Notes: a model not told the origin generated them from the sequence alone. 64,000 bases of DNA from Cloeon dipterum (GCF_949628265.1 NC_088787.1:30866501-30930500), one strand, 5' to 3'; counted from the first letter of the stretch, positions 22,207 through 33,995 are shown. Numbers and translations are program-made.

Positions 22207-23766
22207 GGCGCTGTAGCGCTTCGCTCCGAGTCGGGGACAGTTCCAACCCCCCCCCCCAAATCCCGAGCGAGGGCGCTCCATGGCCCCCGCGAGCACCGGA
22301 GGGGGCCGACGGCCGGAACCTTCGGCGCCGGAAACGCTGAGATTGCCGGCCACCCTGAGAAAGGTCGGCAGGGGTGGTTGAGGGGGTGTGCGTGCCGGCG
22401 AGACGCCTCCGGGGAGGGGTCGCGCGCGAAAATCGCTCCGCCGGTCCGGTGGGCGGATGGCGGAGACCGTGGCGGTCAATTCGAGGGTTTCAGGTTGGGG
22501 GACCCTGAGAAAGGTCGGCGGGGGCGCTCCGGAGCCCCCGCGAGCACCGAAGGGGGCCGACAGCGCCTTCGGCGCCGGAAGCGCCGAGAAAACTGGCTCT
22601 GGGAGAGATTTCAGGGCGGCCACCCTGAGAAAGGTTGGCGGGGGTGGTTTGGGGGGTTTTCGCCCCGGCGAGACGCCTCCGGGGAGGGGTCGCGCGCGAA
22701 AATCGCTCCGCCGGTCCGGTGGTCGTGCGGCGAAGACCGTGGCGCTCAATTCGAGGGTTTCAGGTCGGGGGACCCTGGGGAAGGTCGGCCGGTCGCGGCG
22801 GGTTGAAGATCTCGGCGGGCTCTTTCGAATGAGGGGTCGTGGTCGACGCTGCGATGGATACTCGATTTTTGGCAGAAAAATGACAAGCGCTGTAGCGCTT
22901 CGCGTCGGTGTTGGGGGTTGACTCGGGGGTGGGGGCAACTACCAACCCCCCAAACACCGAGCGGGGGCGCTCCGGGGCGCCTGCGACCGCCGGACGTGGG
23001 CCGACGGCGCCTTCGGTGCCAGAAACGACGAAATATGCGGCTGAATGAGAGATTTCAGGGTGTCCACCCTGAGAAAGGTCGCAGGGGTGGTTGAGGTGGT
23101 GCGCGCCCCGGCGAGACGCCTCTGGGGAGGGGTTGCGCGAGAAAATCGCTTCGCCGGTCCGGTGGGCGGACGGCGGAGAGCGTGGCGCTCATTTCGAGGG
23201 TTTCAGGTCGGGGGACCCTGAGAAAAGGTCGGCCGGTCGCGGCGGGTTGAAGATCTCGGCGGGCACTTTCGAATGAGGGGTCGTGGTCGACGCTGCGGTG
23301 GATACTCGATTTTTGGCGGCGGGCGAAATGCGCCTGCAGTGCTTCGCCGCTCGCGCGAATGCGAAATGCACTTTTACTCACTCTAAATGCGAAGAACGAA
23401 GCGAAATGAGTGGTTGCGGGCGGCTGAATCGCGCAGTAAAGGTGCTCAGGGTGGGCGACCTGGGGAAGGTTTTTGGTCCGAAGTGCGGCTGGTGGACGCA
23501 AAAGTGCCTCAAACTTGGTGGAAAACGCCGAAAACGCGGTTAAATTGGGTCTGCGGAAGGGTCTCAGGTCGGGGGACTTTGAGGAAGGTCGTTTGACCGT
23601 GCCAGGTTAAAGCGCTCGGCGGGCGCTTTCGAATGAGGGGTCGCGGTCGACCCTGCGGCGAATACTCGAATTTTGGCAAAAATAAATGTGTGCGGCACGG
23701 TGCCGCGCCGCTACACGCTGCCGCCGTGCACGCGATTTGCACACCCAAAACCGAAAATCGCCTATA
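22207..23766. repeat. GC-rich repeat family, copy 1 (truncated)
   Basis: It starts with the hairpin word GGCGCTGTAGCGCTTCGC after AT-rich flank. It then carries repeated modules that open CACCCTGAGAAAGGTCGG and contain CGAAAATCGCTCCGCCGG and GAATGAGGGGTCG. A second hairpin start lies inside at 22885. The copy stops at CGCCTATAAA, where the duplicated DNA begins again. Long open frames on both strands reflect GC content, not genes. Confidence 0.8.
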
Positions 23767-23889
23767 AAATGTGAGCCGCTCCACGTGTAAAGGTGACAAT
23801 CGTTACTGATAATAGAGCGGTCGGGGCTAGGCCCGGCAAAAAGCATACGCCGAGAAGTGCCCTCTATCCTTGCTTACCAGGGAAGAAAG

Positions 23890-24029
23890 CGTCCTGGTCC
23901 CGGCAAAATTGCGTAACTTTCAACAACCAAACGCGAATTTCCTTGTTGCAAGAAAAGGTCAACAATCAATTCGACAATGAAATTTTGGGTGTTTGTTGAA
24001 CGTTGCGCAATTTTGCCGGGACCAGGACG
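23890..24029. mobile_element. 140 bp MITE with verified empty site
   Basis: The ends are CGTCCTGGTCCCGGCAAAAT and its exact complement. The inverted repeats extend about 31 bp with two mismatches. The flanks are AAAG (23886–23889 and 24030–24033). The other tandem copy at about 20288–20296 has the same sequence without the insert and with a single AAAG, which defines both boundaries and a 4 bp duplication. A 4 bp duplication suggests a superfamily other than hAT, such as Chapaev, Sola or Ginger; the exact class is unknown. Confidence 0.9.
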
Positions 24030-24728
24030 AAAGGAAATATAGGGCACGCATTTTCGAAAAATTGCTGTATTTCCTGCAAAAGATGGACGTTCCAATGGCG
24101 GCTGAGAAAATTATTCTGTCTTCCAACGACCTCTCGATTGATTTTCCTTCGTGGAGGCTTTACGCGTTGGCAGGAAACCAAGGCGAGATTATCAACGTAC
24201 ACGACTAAGAATATCTTCTTATTTAGCTGGAAAATTAACTAGGTGGACCCGGGAAAACTCCCCTTTGACGGTAGACTAAACACGACGTCTCATCATTATA
24301 GCATATTGATGAGCAAAATAATCGCCAATCACTGTAATCACTGAAAAACATCCAAGCGATAAATAAGCTAAACTTGAATGAATAATTTATTTAACGCAAT
24401 TATGCATGCAACACTAACCCTATATACAATAATTTATATCAATTTTTACAATTCTTTGCTGCTTCTCTTAAACTAATTCTTTTTTTGAAAATTTCAATAT
24501 ATGATCCGATACTTTTCACACCGTTCACCACAAAATCTACGTTTTCTGATCGACACAGAACAAATAGTGTTATCCATGGAATGTAAATACATGTCTCAAT
24601 CCTCAAAATTTGGTCCCCTCCAATTAATATTGTTTCTGTCTCATAGAATTCACCACAAATCAAAAGTTATTTTTAAAACCTTTGTGTCACAAAACTTTTA
24701 TATCAGTAACATATAAATTCAAGTCTTT

Positions 24729-27334
24729 GGCGCTGTAGCGCTTCGCTCCGAGTCGGGGACAGTTCCAACCCCCCCCCCCAAATCCCGAGCGGGGGCGCTC
24801 CGTGGCCCCCGCGAGCACCGGAGGGGGCCGACGGCCGGAACCTTCGGCGCCGGAAACGCTGAGATTGCCGGCCACCCTGAGAAAGGTCGGCAGGGGTGGT
24901 TGAGGGGGTGTGCGTGCCGGCGAGACGCCTCCGGGGAGGGGTCGCGCGCAAAAATCGCTCCGCCGGTCCGGTGGGCGGACGGCGGAGACCGTGGCGGTCA
25001 ATTCGAGGGTTTCAGGTTGGGGGACCCTGGGAAAGGTCGGCGGGGGCGCTCCGGAGCCCCCGCGAGCACCGAAGGGGGCCGACAGCGCCTTCGGCGCCGG
25101 AAGCGCCGAGAAAACTGGCTCTGGGAGAGATTTCAGGGCGGCCACCCTGAGAAAGGTCGGCGGGGGTGGTTTGGGGGGTTTTCGCCCCGGCGAGATGCCT
25201 CCAGGGAGGGGTCGCGCGCGAAAATCGCTCCGCCGGTCCGGTGGTCGCGCGGCGAAGACCGTGGCGCTCAATTCGAGGGATTCAGGTCGGGGGACCCTGG
25301 GGAAGGTCGGCCGGTCGCGGCGGGTTGAAGATCTCGGCGGGCTCTTTCGAATGAGGGGTCGTGGTCGACGCTGCGATGGATACTCGATTTTTGGCAGAAA
25401 AATGATTTAGAATGTGTGTTTGCGGCGGGCGAAATGCGCCTGCAGTGCACGCTGCGCCGCTCGCGCGAATGCGATTCACAGTTTTACGCACTCTAAATGC
25501 GCCAAAGGAAGCGAAATGAGTGGTTGCGGCCGGTAGAATCGCGCAGTGAAAGTGCTCAGGGTGGGCAACCTGGGGAAGGTTGGTGGTTGGAAGTGCAGCT
25601 GGTCGACGCAAAGCAGCGGCAAATTTGGTGGAAAACGCCGAAAACGCGGTTAAATTCGGCCTGCGGAAGGGTCTCAGGTCGGGGGACCCTGAGGAAGGTC
25701 GTTTGACCGTGCCAGATTAAAGCGCTCGGCGGGCGCTTTCGAATGAGGGGTCGCGGTCGACCCGGCGGCGAATACTCGAATTTTGGCAAAAATAAATCCG
25801 TGCGGCACGGTGCCGCGCCGCACCACGCTGCCGCCGTGCACACGTTTTGCACACCCAAAACCGAAAATCGCCTATAAATCGAATTTTGGAAGAGCTACGA
25901 TGGTAAAAATTTGGATTCAGACCCCCGCGCACTCAGCCTTGGGTGTGCGATGGTCAAATTCGAGATTAAACGCGCGGCGGCTCCGCGGCGTCGATGCGCG
26001 TTTTTTCAGCCTGTTCATTTTCGTGCTGGGCAAATCGCGGATTTTCGATGCGCTGCCGTGATTCGGCTATGGGCCGGATTTCCGTCAAATTCGGTTTGCA
26101 GGGACTGATGGCCGGGCGGAAGAGCGTGGCACGGCAATCGCGGCCCAAAAGAATTTTTTCTGCCCGAAATCAAAATTTCAAATTCCCATGTTAAGCTTAC
26201 GGGAGCTGAAAAACCCGCGCGCCAAAGACAACTCGTCCCAGGTTTTTCAACCGATCAGGTCGAATTTGGTCTTAAAATGCTCGTCGATAAATTGCGCATC
26301 GATGATCGAGTTATTTTTTTTTTGATTTTTTCCCAGGTCCGAAGTTATGCCTGCCCAAAAGGTGCGGACCGGAAAATGGGCAAAATTTGCCCGGTTAATA
26401 ACTTTTTCGCTATGGGGCGGAAAAATCTTTTCCGGACACCGTTGGCCTCCTCCACACGTCGCCTGCACGAATCTCGAGTTTGGGGGCGCTGGGGCCCATA
26501 GGGGCCCTGCGGGGGGCCCCGAGTCCAGAAATATCGTTTTGCAACTTTGAAGGGTCACCGTTGACCCTGACGAGGTCACCCGGATTTCATACTCTCAGGG
26601 CCTTAGTTTTTTGCCCAACCCTGAAGATTGGCTATCTTGGAATTTTCGTCAGGTGATTCGAAAAACGTGGGTTAATCTTATGGGAGCTTCGACTTTTGCC
26701 TGTTTTTTACCCTTTCGGCCCTTCCACCTTCCGCGCGGTTCGAGCAGGATGTCAAACCCACACATAAAAATGAAGCTAATTGCGACCCCTTTCGAATGAG
26801 GGGTCGCGGCGGGCCGTAAGTCATCGTGGGGCTACGCGGGGGCCCCTAAAAAAATAATTATTGTCCAAACCACGTTTTTGCGGCTTTGGAATTGTATATC
26901 TCGGCTCCCATGGGACCTGCGGGCCAAAACCGGTGTTCATTAAACTCGGGGTTAAATTCTGCTTCCGATGGCACCGGTTTCAACCCCCATCCCTATTTCA
27001 ACCCCCGCTGCCCCCGTGGGACCCTCAAAAAAGGCCTTTTTCGTTTTATTTTTTTAAATTCGCCTATGGGAGGAATCTCGGGTTTCACGGTTGTTTCCGC
27101 GTTTGTGGCCGACCATGCGTCGGCCATCCGGGTTTCGGCCCGATCAGCCCCGTTTTGGCGATTTTTTTTCCCCAGAAGCATAGGGAAGCGGTTTACAAAG
27201 AGGGGGCACTCTGGGGCCCTACGGGTCCCAGAGGAAAAACCTCCGGACCAACATCCCCCCTCAGCCCCCCCCCCAACCCGACCCCGTCCCTTGCGTCCAA
27301 AAAAGTCCGTTCCAAGTCGGTATCGTATTGTATA
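24729..27334. repeat. GC-rich repeat family, copy 2 (longest)
   Basis: It has the same hairpin start as copy 1, two GAGAAAGGTCGG modules, a part near-identical to copy 3 (about 25790–26270 versus 45909–46380), and a 3' part with repeated words such as GCCTATGGG, GGGGCCC and GAGGTCACC. It ends near CGTATTGTATA at 27324–27334. About 2.6 kb, with no supported protein. Confidence 0.8.
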
Positions 27335-28977
27335 AGTAGGGTCCATAAACTTTCATAATTAACCTGGTTAAAAACTTTATTAAACCAATATTAAATATTA
27401 AAAATGAAGAAAAACTTCAAAAAGCACCAATTTTGAAAATAATATACTAACCATATTTATGTAGTACGAAAATTATTCAAGCAATCACGTTGCTTCAACT
27501 AAAACAAGGATTGGAACGTATTTGGAAGCTTAAAATGATTAAACAGCACAAAACAGTAATATATTATGTCGCTGTGGCAGCGCCTTTTCCCAGTATCTCG
27601 CATTGGCAACCAGCGCCCATTCCCTGGCAAATCCATTCCCAACATAATTATTCCCAGTAACTGCGTTTCGCTGCCAAACATGTTTTCGCGCGGATTTTTA
27701 AATTTAAGACCTTAACCTATCCCCAGATGAAATTTTACGTCATTTGTTTCACTGGAAGCATAATTTATCGCCATCTCTTGTGAAATAAGTGTGTTGACTA
27801 TATGAAGCCTTGCAGAAATCAAAACAATAATCGCCGAAATTGTCATCGCCAAATCTCGGGTTTAATCCATCAGCAGAATTTAAAAAACTGCACACCGTTC
27901 AACTCGTCTCACTCTTCCCTAGATAACAGAAGGGTTTAGAGGGTGATCAACCCCCATCCCCCATCCACCCTATGCATTACAGCTAAGATAAAAATCGCGT
28001 CGCTTTGGACTTTCCGGCACTTATTCACTAATCGCAAGTCTCTTAAATGAAAAATGATTTACCCTAAACTCCATTGGCTATCTAAAGGAGAATGAGACGA
28101 GTTGGACGGTGTGCAGATATTGCAATTTTGACACTTATAACCCGAGATATAGCGATCACAATGTTGGCAATAATCAGGTTTTATGTATATATGCGTCCAT
28201 GCATTTTTGCTAATATAGCAACCACTAAATCTTGGGTTCTAATACACAGAATTGTACAAAATACACACTGTTAGACTCGTCTTGACCTCCCTTAGGTAGT
28301 AAAAGGGGTTTGAGGGTGATCTACCCTCATCCCCCTATGGTTTGAAGTAACGATAAAAATTGCGATTGTACATACCAACTTTTGGGATGGAGACAAAAAA
28401 GGCAAATTTGGGTTGGTGGGCTAATAGATCACCCCCAAAATCGATCGGCTATCTAAGGGAGGTTGAGACAAGTCGCACGGTGTGCAGTTTTCGTAATCCT
28501 TTTTGGTAGAACTAATTTGAGATGTTTCGGCGATGGAAAAATAGGCAAAACTATTTATTCATATAATTTTTTAGCACAACGGCAATAAAATATTTTTATT
28601 TAATATCAAGGGATAGGGGTTTTAGGTTAATTGTGGCGATTTCTCTGTACCTACTAAAATTATTAGAGTCGACTCACGCTTTTCCGTTCATTTTAGACTT
28701 CTCGGTCTGATGCGAAGAATACAAATCTTAGAGTACTATCCTACCGAGAAGTGTGAGTTTGTCGAAAAGTGTGAGTCTTCCAGAACTGTTTTGGTTATTA
28801 AAAACTAAATTTTATTGCCATTATGTGCGTTTGACATGAAGTGGAAACCTATTGACCCCATATTCTTGAACTTTGGGAGCGAGTAGTTAAGCGCCAACGT
28901 AATAAAATCAAAATAAAAGTATGTACGTCAAAATGTTCATTTCGGTGTTTTCTTTCAATAATATGACAATTTACGCC
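27335..28977. repeat. Intergenic with palindromic repeat units
   Basis: Two related units occupy about 27855–28120 and 28222–28500. Each starts near AAATCTYGGGTTYTAA, has ACTCGTCTNACTCTTCCCT-like sequence on the left, and an inverted counterpart (AATGAGACGAGTTGGACGG) on the right. A third partial unit is at about 31400–31480. A separate inverted pair of about 85 bp lies at 27568–27655 and 29362–29447. No gene is supported. Confidence 0.55.
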
Positions 28978-28985
28978 ATCTAGAC

Positions 28986-29289
28986 CAGCCCCTGCTCACT
29001 CATATGGCGCGAAAATGCGCCAGCTAAGAAGTTCTGCAGCCACACACAGGTGGCAGGTCGATAGCTTTTTAAGCCAATCAGAGGCCGTCTCGGAGTTTGT
29101 TGCCGGTTACGCCCACGGGCAGAGGGAGGAGAAGAGGGGCGTATGTGCGGAGTTTTTCGTGGGCGTAACAGGCAACAAACTCCGAGACGGCCTCTGATTG
29201 GCTTAAAAAGCTATCGACCTGCCACCTGTGTGTGGCTGCAGAACTTCTTAGCTGGCGCATTTTCGCGCCATATGAGTGAGCAGGGGCTG
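28986..29289. mobile_element. hAT-type hairpin MITE, 304 bp
   Basis: It is a near-perfect palindrome with arms of about 125–140 bp, beginning CAGCCCCTGCTCACTCATAT and ending with its complement. The 8 bp duplication ATCTAGAC is exact on both sides (28978–28985 and 29290–29297). The arm identity suggests a recent insertion. A transcript through it would fold into a long double-stranded hairpin. Confidence 0.92.
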
Positions 29290-29297
29290 ATCTAGAC

Positions 29298-30844
29298 AGC
29301 CAGTGTGTGAACAGCACAGTTTTTTGTTTCTCCTGTAGAATCCCTATTGGCGCATATATTTATGCTGGGAATGGATTTGCCAGGGAATGGGCGCTGGTTG
29401 CCAATGCGATATGCTGGGAAAAGGCGCTGCCACAGCGATGTATCAATCTCTGTTTGATATAATGGATATAATAGTACTTGGTCGTCGTGCCGATGGCGCT
29501 ACCATCTATTCGTGCACTTGTTGCTCTGTGGATGGGTGAAGCCAAGCCACGCCCCATTTGCGAACTAATTGAATTGGACATGGACGCAGCAGCAGCTGTG
29601 AGCTGTGCGTTGACGTATCATCTCTGCCATCTCTGGTCCCGTGTTTCTTCGTCAGGCCGACTTAATTTGGAATTGGCTGCTCTTCGGTAAGTCCGGGTAA
29701 GTCCCATTTTCTGATTTTTAACTGATTGCTCAGACAAGCAAGCAGACAAGCGCCAATCCGCGGTCGAGCGGCGATAACCGAGTTTGGCCCGCGTTGTTTA
29801 TTATCGTATCTGCAGTGTCGGTGCTTACTAAAACAAGACGCACCCTGCCTCCCTGCGCGTCCCTCCGCGGGTGTCAGAAAACGTATACGCTTCCGCCCCA
29901 GCAGAGAAAAGAAAAGAGCAGGATGCCATTCGATTGCCAAAATGGTGATGCCGTCTTCTTTTTGTTTTCCCTTAAATTCAAGATTAAAGGCAGCAAATGA
30001 CATAATCTTAATTTTGAGCCGAATGCAGCCGCACGAGAGCGACGTCTTGTTAGATGTTTTCCGTGGTCCGGTGACTCACGGAGTCGACCGCGATCCATTC
30101 GCTTTACTAATGTGTGTGTGTGTGTGTACGCACATAATTTGCGCACTTGTGTCAGTTGTTAGTGAACCTCAAACCTGTTTTACGACCGGGCACTCCACTA
30201 TTTTACATGGAAATTACACTGGTATTACCGACGCAGAGTGATCGTTAATTTTTTTCTTTATTGACAAGCTCGGAATGCGCTTTTCAAAAAGGTAATGAGA
30301 ATGAAAGAGGAGAAAGCCGCGGGAAGACTGTCGCATAACGGGATCCAACTTTGATTGTTCAGCGATCGACTTCTCATCACAGCCTAGGGCAAGTAATTAT
30401 TATTTTTAAGGTGATTTGCCAATTTTTATTGTTGCATTTAAATACCACTTAAAAGACCGATTTAATTTGACCAAGATTCTATTCTTTTACCTTTTGAAAC
30501 ATTATCTCGCACTTTTAGCTCCGTCAACAAACCTGCAAAATTAAAAATCAATCAGAGGTTCTCTGATTGGACATAGAGCTGGCCTAAGATCGAGACAGTA
30601 GCGCCACAGTGACAACCAGCGTAATTAAGTAGTGGCCAGCCAACCATTTAAGAACATTTTGCTTTGTTGTCTAAAGCAAGTACATAGTTCAGTTCATTGA
30701 GTTACATAATTGTTCGAGAATTTTAGCAACAGCTTATGTATCACAATGTGCAATGGTGAAATTAGTTCAATTTCAAATTTCGCCAAATTTATCGAAAAAT
30801 TAAACAGTTTGTCCATGATTTTTGATTGATTTGTCGTGATCTAT
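29298..30844. other. Intergenic, no supported gene
   Basis: It contains the right half of the 85 bp inverted pair (29362–29447), a short GT microsatellite at about 30112–30127, and dispersed repeat copy 2 at about 30545–30640. Open frames at 29726–30241 are not recognised. A GTAAGT word at about 29687 could be a donor of an untranslated exon, but this is not supported further. Confidence 0.35.
30545..30640. repeat. Dispersed repeat, copy 2
   Basis: This matches 9228–9312 in order and orientation: CAGAG, GATTGG, AGATCGAGACAG, AGCGCCACAG, then a CCAGCGTAATT or CCAACGCAATT variant. It differs by scattered substitutions and short indels. Confidence 0.5.
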
Positions 30845-32452
30845 TAGAGCGTATTCAAGAACAGATTTTCGCATCTTGTCTTTCCAGTTCCGGTAAAAAG
30901 TTATTCCGGTTGTTTCCGGTTCTTGTTTAAGCTAACTCAGAGAAAATCCTGCTGTCCGGTCCTGTTCCGGTTAAAATATTTCCGGTTTCGTGTGAAAACC
31001 CGGAAATGGACCGGATTCCGGTTTTCAATTTCGGTCTTCGGATCGTAGTTAGTTAAAACCCGCATTTTTCTTCAATTTTGCGTATGTTACGCATTTTTTC
31101 CGGAATATGAATATTTTGTATGGATAATTTTAGTTTGTGAAGGTCTTTTATCCCATTTAGTTTATAAAGGAGAAATAGATAAATAAGCATTTATGCATCA
31201 ACAAATAGAATTCCAATAAGTTTTAAAACAAGAGTAAAAGTTTAAAATTACTAATCAAATATATAAAAAATTGAACTATTTTTTAATATAAGATTTGGAA
31301 AATTAGAAAAGGTAAAAAAGTGGTCCCTTTACAAGTCTGATCTTAGCTTCAAATTTTTAAAATAAACATGAAATTTTTCTATTTTTTGGTTCTTTGCGCC
31401 TCCAAATCTTTGGTTCTAACCATCAGAATTTCAACAACTACCCATCGTTAGACTCGTCTTGGCCTCCACTAACTAGCCAAAGTGTTAAGGGGGTGCTTTT
31501 TTACATCCCCTTTCAACCCCATTTCTCCAATTTTGATATCAACAATTTTACCATGTTACCTCTGGGATTAAAAATATTTCAAAACTATCCAAAATTCAAT
31601 CTACATAACCACCCCATCCCTTCTCTCAAACTAAAAAATAAAAATATTTTAAAATTATGTGCAAATCAATTCAAATATACAGATTTTAAAAATGTTTTAC
31701 TCTTTTCGAGGGGGATGAAGTATAGCAACTAAGGAACTAAGGGGTTATGGGTAAGTGCCTATAAACCCATCAGCTGGTCAGGGTGGGTCTAGAAAAGTCC
31801 AGCGGCGAGTATAGTTTTTACAATTCTGATAGTCAGAACCCGAGTTTTCGAGTTGCAAAAATAGTGACTTAGGAAAAATTTCTTTATTTAGGTGAAGTGG
31901 AGTTCTTTAAATATAAACCAGTCTCTATGAAATTTTCTGCTAAGTTCAGACTTGTAAAGGGACCACTTTTTTACCTTTTCTAATTTTCCAAATCTTATAT
32001 TAAAAAATAGTTCAATTTTTTATATATTTGATTAGTAATTTTAAACTTTTACTCTTGTTTTAAAACTTATTGGAATTCTATTTGTTGATGCATAAATGCT
32101 TATTTATCTATTTCTCCTTTATAAACTAAATGGGATAAAAGACCTTCACAAACTAAAATTATCCATACAAAATATTCATATTCCGGAAAAAATGCGTAAC
32201 ATACGCAAAATTGAAGAAATATGCGGGTTTTAACGAACTACGATCCGAAGACCGAAATTGAAAACCGGAATCCGGTCCTTTTCCGGTCCTTTTCCGGTTT
32301 TTCACACGGGACCGGAAATATTTTAACCGGAACAGGACCGGACAGCAGGATCTTCTCTGAGTTAGCTTAAACAAGAACCGGAAACAACCGGAATAACTTT
32401 TTACCGGAACTGGAAAGACAAGATGCGAAAATCTGTTCTTGAATACGCTCTA
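30845..32452. mobile_element. Long inverted-repeat element, hAT-like ends
   Basis: The arms of about 500 bp (30845–31348 and 31938–32452) are near-identical inverted copies around a 590 bp centre. The ends are TAGAGCGTATTCAAGAAC and its complement, matching the 4719–5767 family. CCGGTT words are abundant near both ends, and the right arm has an extra tandem copy. I could not find an 8 bp target duplication. The centre includes a piece of the repeat unit seen at 27855 and 28222. No transposase is seen. Confidence 0.85.
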
Positions 32453-33544
32453 ATTAGCAGACGAGGCGGACGCACGCCTTCTTTTTACATTCTGCAAATT
32501 GATTTATTTGTTCAGGCCTTGATCACTTTCATTGCTAGGATATATAATAGCAAGCACTAAATAATATATCCGTAGCAATTTGTTGATTTCCGAAATAATA
32601 ACAGTGTGCATAAACGATGGAAAAATCAATGAATTTTAAATACAGTGTTTTTGATGAAATTCAGCAGCATCGGAAGATAAAAATGACACATAATCATGAT
32701 TGGATCAGAAATGGCTTCCGAACAGTTAAAAAGAAAATTTAATATTCACACGGTAACAGACCTTTCTGAAATGTTGTGTCTTATAACTGAAACTCTGACC
32801 CATTCGAAGCGGTAGTTTGAAGCTTGTTGAAAGTGTCATTTTTTGACCATCGGAAAATATCGCCTTCCATCACAATTGGTATGACATTCAGTATAATATA
32901 TTTTCCTCCAAAATATAGAGTAAGGAAATTTTAATTTATCATGAGGTGAAACGGCAAGCTAATCAAAAAACGTTCCAAAATGTTTAAAAGTATTGTTTAT
33001 TCCTTCATATTTATAATCAGTTAAATATTAGTTGCGTTCTATAGGCGCAAATTAATTTTTGAAGAGCTGTCCAGTTTAAGATGTATCATTTTTGCTAAAC
33101 AGGAAGTCAAAATTACCCTAAAGGCGTCATTTTCACGTCGAAAATTCAATTAAAAAATTTGTTCACCTCTGTCCTGCACTTTTTTGGTATTTTACCTGAA
33201 GCATTTGCCGATCCTTCGAAATAGGGGCATTGTTTTCCATTGGTATTACGATCAAAGGCTATGAGTTACGATGAAATTAAGTCCAGAATTGAGTGTCTTC
33301 GTGGCGAAAAACCTTTGAAACCACACCAAGAACGCTCAGTTCTGACGAAGAGCTGATTTAACTTAAAGTCCAATTTCAGGGGGGCAGGGCGTGGGTCCCA
33401 GCTCCCAGCCCCCAGCCATGTCATCGAAGATTCAAAATTGAATATTTTCAATCAAATTTCGGTCTAAAATCTGCACAAAAATTTGCCCTTTTATAAAATA
33501 CGATTTTATTATGCTAAAAACACGTTTTTCAGCGTAAATTCACT
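32453..33544. other. Intergenic, no supported gene
   Basis: This is AT-rich sequence with no frame, inverted repeat or RNA gene that I can support. Confidence 0.35.
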
Positions 33545-33930
33545 AGTTAGGTGAAGTGTTCGAAGCCGCCAACAGATAGCGCCACCCTATACTTTAGATT
33601 TTTAGGCACTTGCGCTGCGATTTGAGACTCAATCGTGCCAATGTGCATTCTTCACTCAATATGTTTTCTCTTGACGTTCTGAAAACCAAACTCGGTTAAG
33701 CCAGTTGCCGTGGAATCGGGAAAACCACTTTTTTTTAAATAAAAAATCGCTTCTGATGTTTCTACGGCGAATGGCTGGACTGTTTTTGGTTTTTAGCACG
33801 TCTAAAGAAATTATTCTAGAAGCAGAGTGCACAGCAGCAGGATTGACAATGAGTCTTAAATCACAGCGGAAGTTTATTAAAATGGAAAGTATACGGTGGC
33901 GCCATCTATAGGTGGTTTACCCAACTGGTG
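33545..33930. mobile_element. Palindromic MITE family A, copy 2
   Basis: The left arm has GTTCGAAGCCGCCAACAGAT and TGAAAACCAAACTCGGTTAA. The right arm carries the inverses, ending GGTGGCGCCATCTATAGG and CAACTGGTGAATT. It is more diverged than copy 1. Confidence 0.8.
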
Positions 33931-33958
33931 AATTGACTTCAGACTTAAATTTTCTCAC

Positions 33959-33962
<4 letters not shown>

Positions 33963-33995
<33 letters not shown>
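33963..33995. repeat. (GA)n microsatellite
   Basis: An uninterrupted run of about 16 GA dinucleotides lies 30 bp beyond the family A MITE copy. Confidence 0.95.

Larger units (their letters stand above)
20178..23770. repeat. Tandem duplication, copy 1
   Basis: This unit starts GTGAGCCGCTCC and ends within a GC-rich repeat at CGCCTATAAA. It is followed at once by a second copy starting with the same word at 23771. The stretches 20178–20821, 22004–22880 and 23340–23766 match copy 2 closely. Copy 1 alone has 20822–22003 and an extra GC-rich module at 22885–23330. Confidence 0.85.
23771..27334. repeat. Tandem duplication, copy 2
   Basis: This is the second copy of the unit at 20178. Relative to copy 1 it lacks 1.18 kb (20822–22003), lacks about 38 bp between two ACTT words near 22137–22175, and has gained a 140 bp MITE. 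Its GC-rich part continues beyond the copy 1 breakpoint to a natural end near 27334. Confidence 0.8.

Noticed and set aside
22090..22938. 282-codon and similar long frames in GC-rich repeats (also 24687–25410, 44971–45347)
   Set aside because: Frames are open on both strands at once because the DNA is GC-rich and poor in stop codons. They vary with module number and show no domain.
25783..26061. 92-codon frame nearly identical at 25783–26061 and 45901–46179
   Set aside because: The similarity is of the whole DNA repeat, not restricted to codons, and does not suggest selection on protein.
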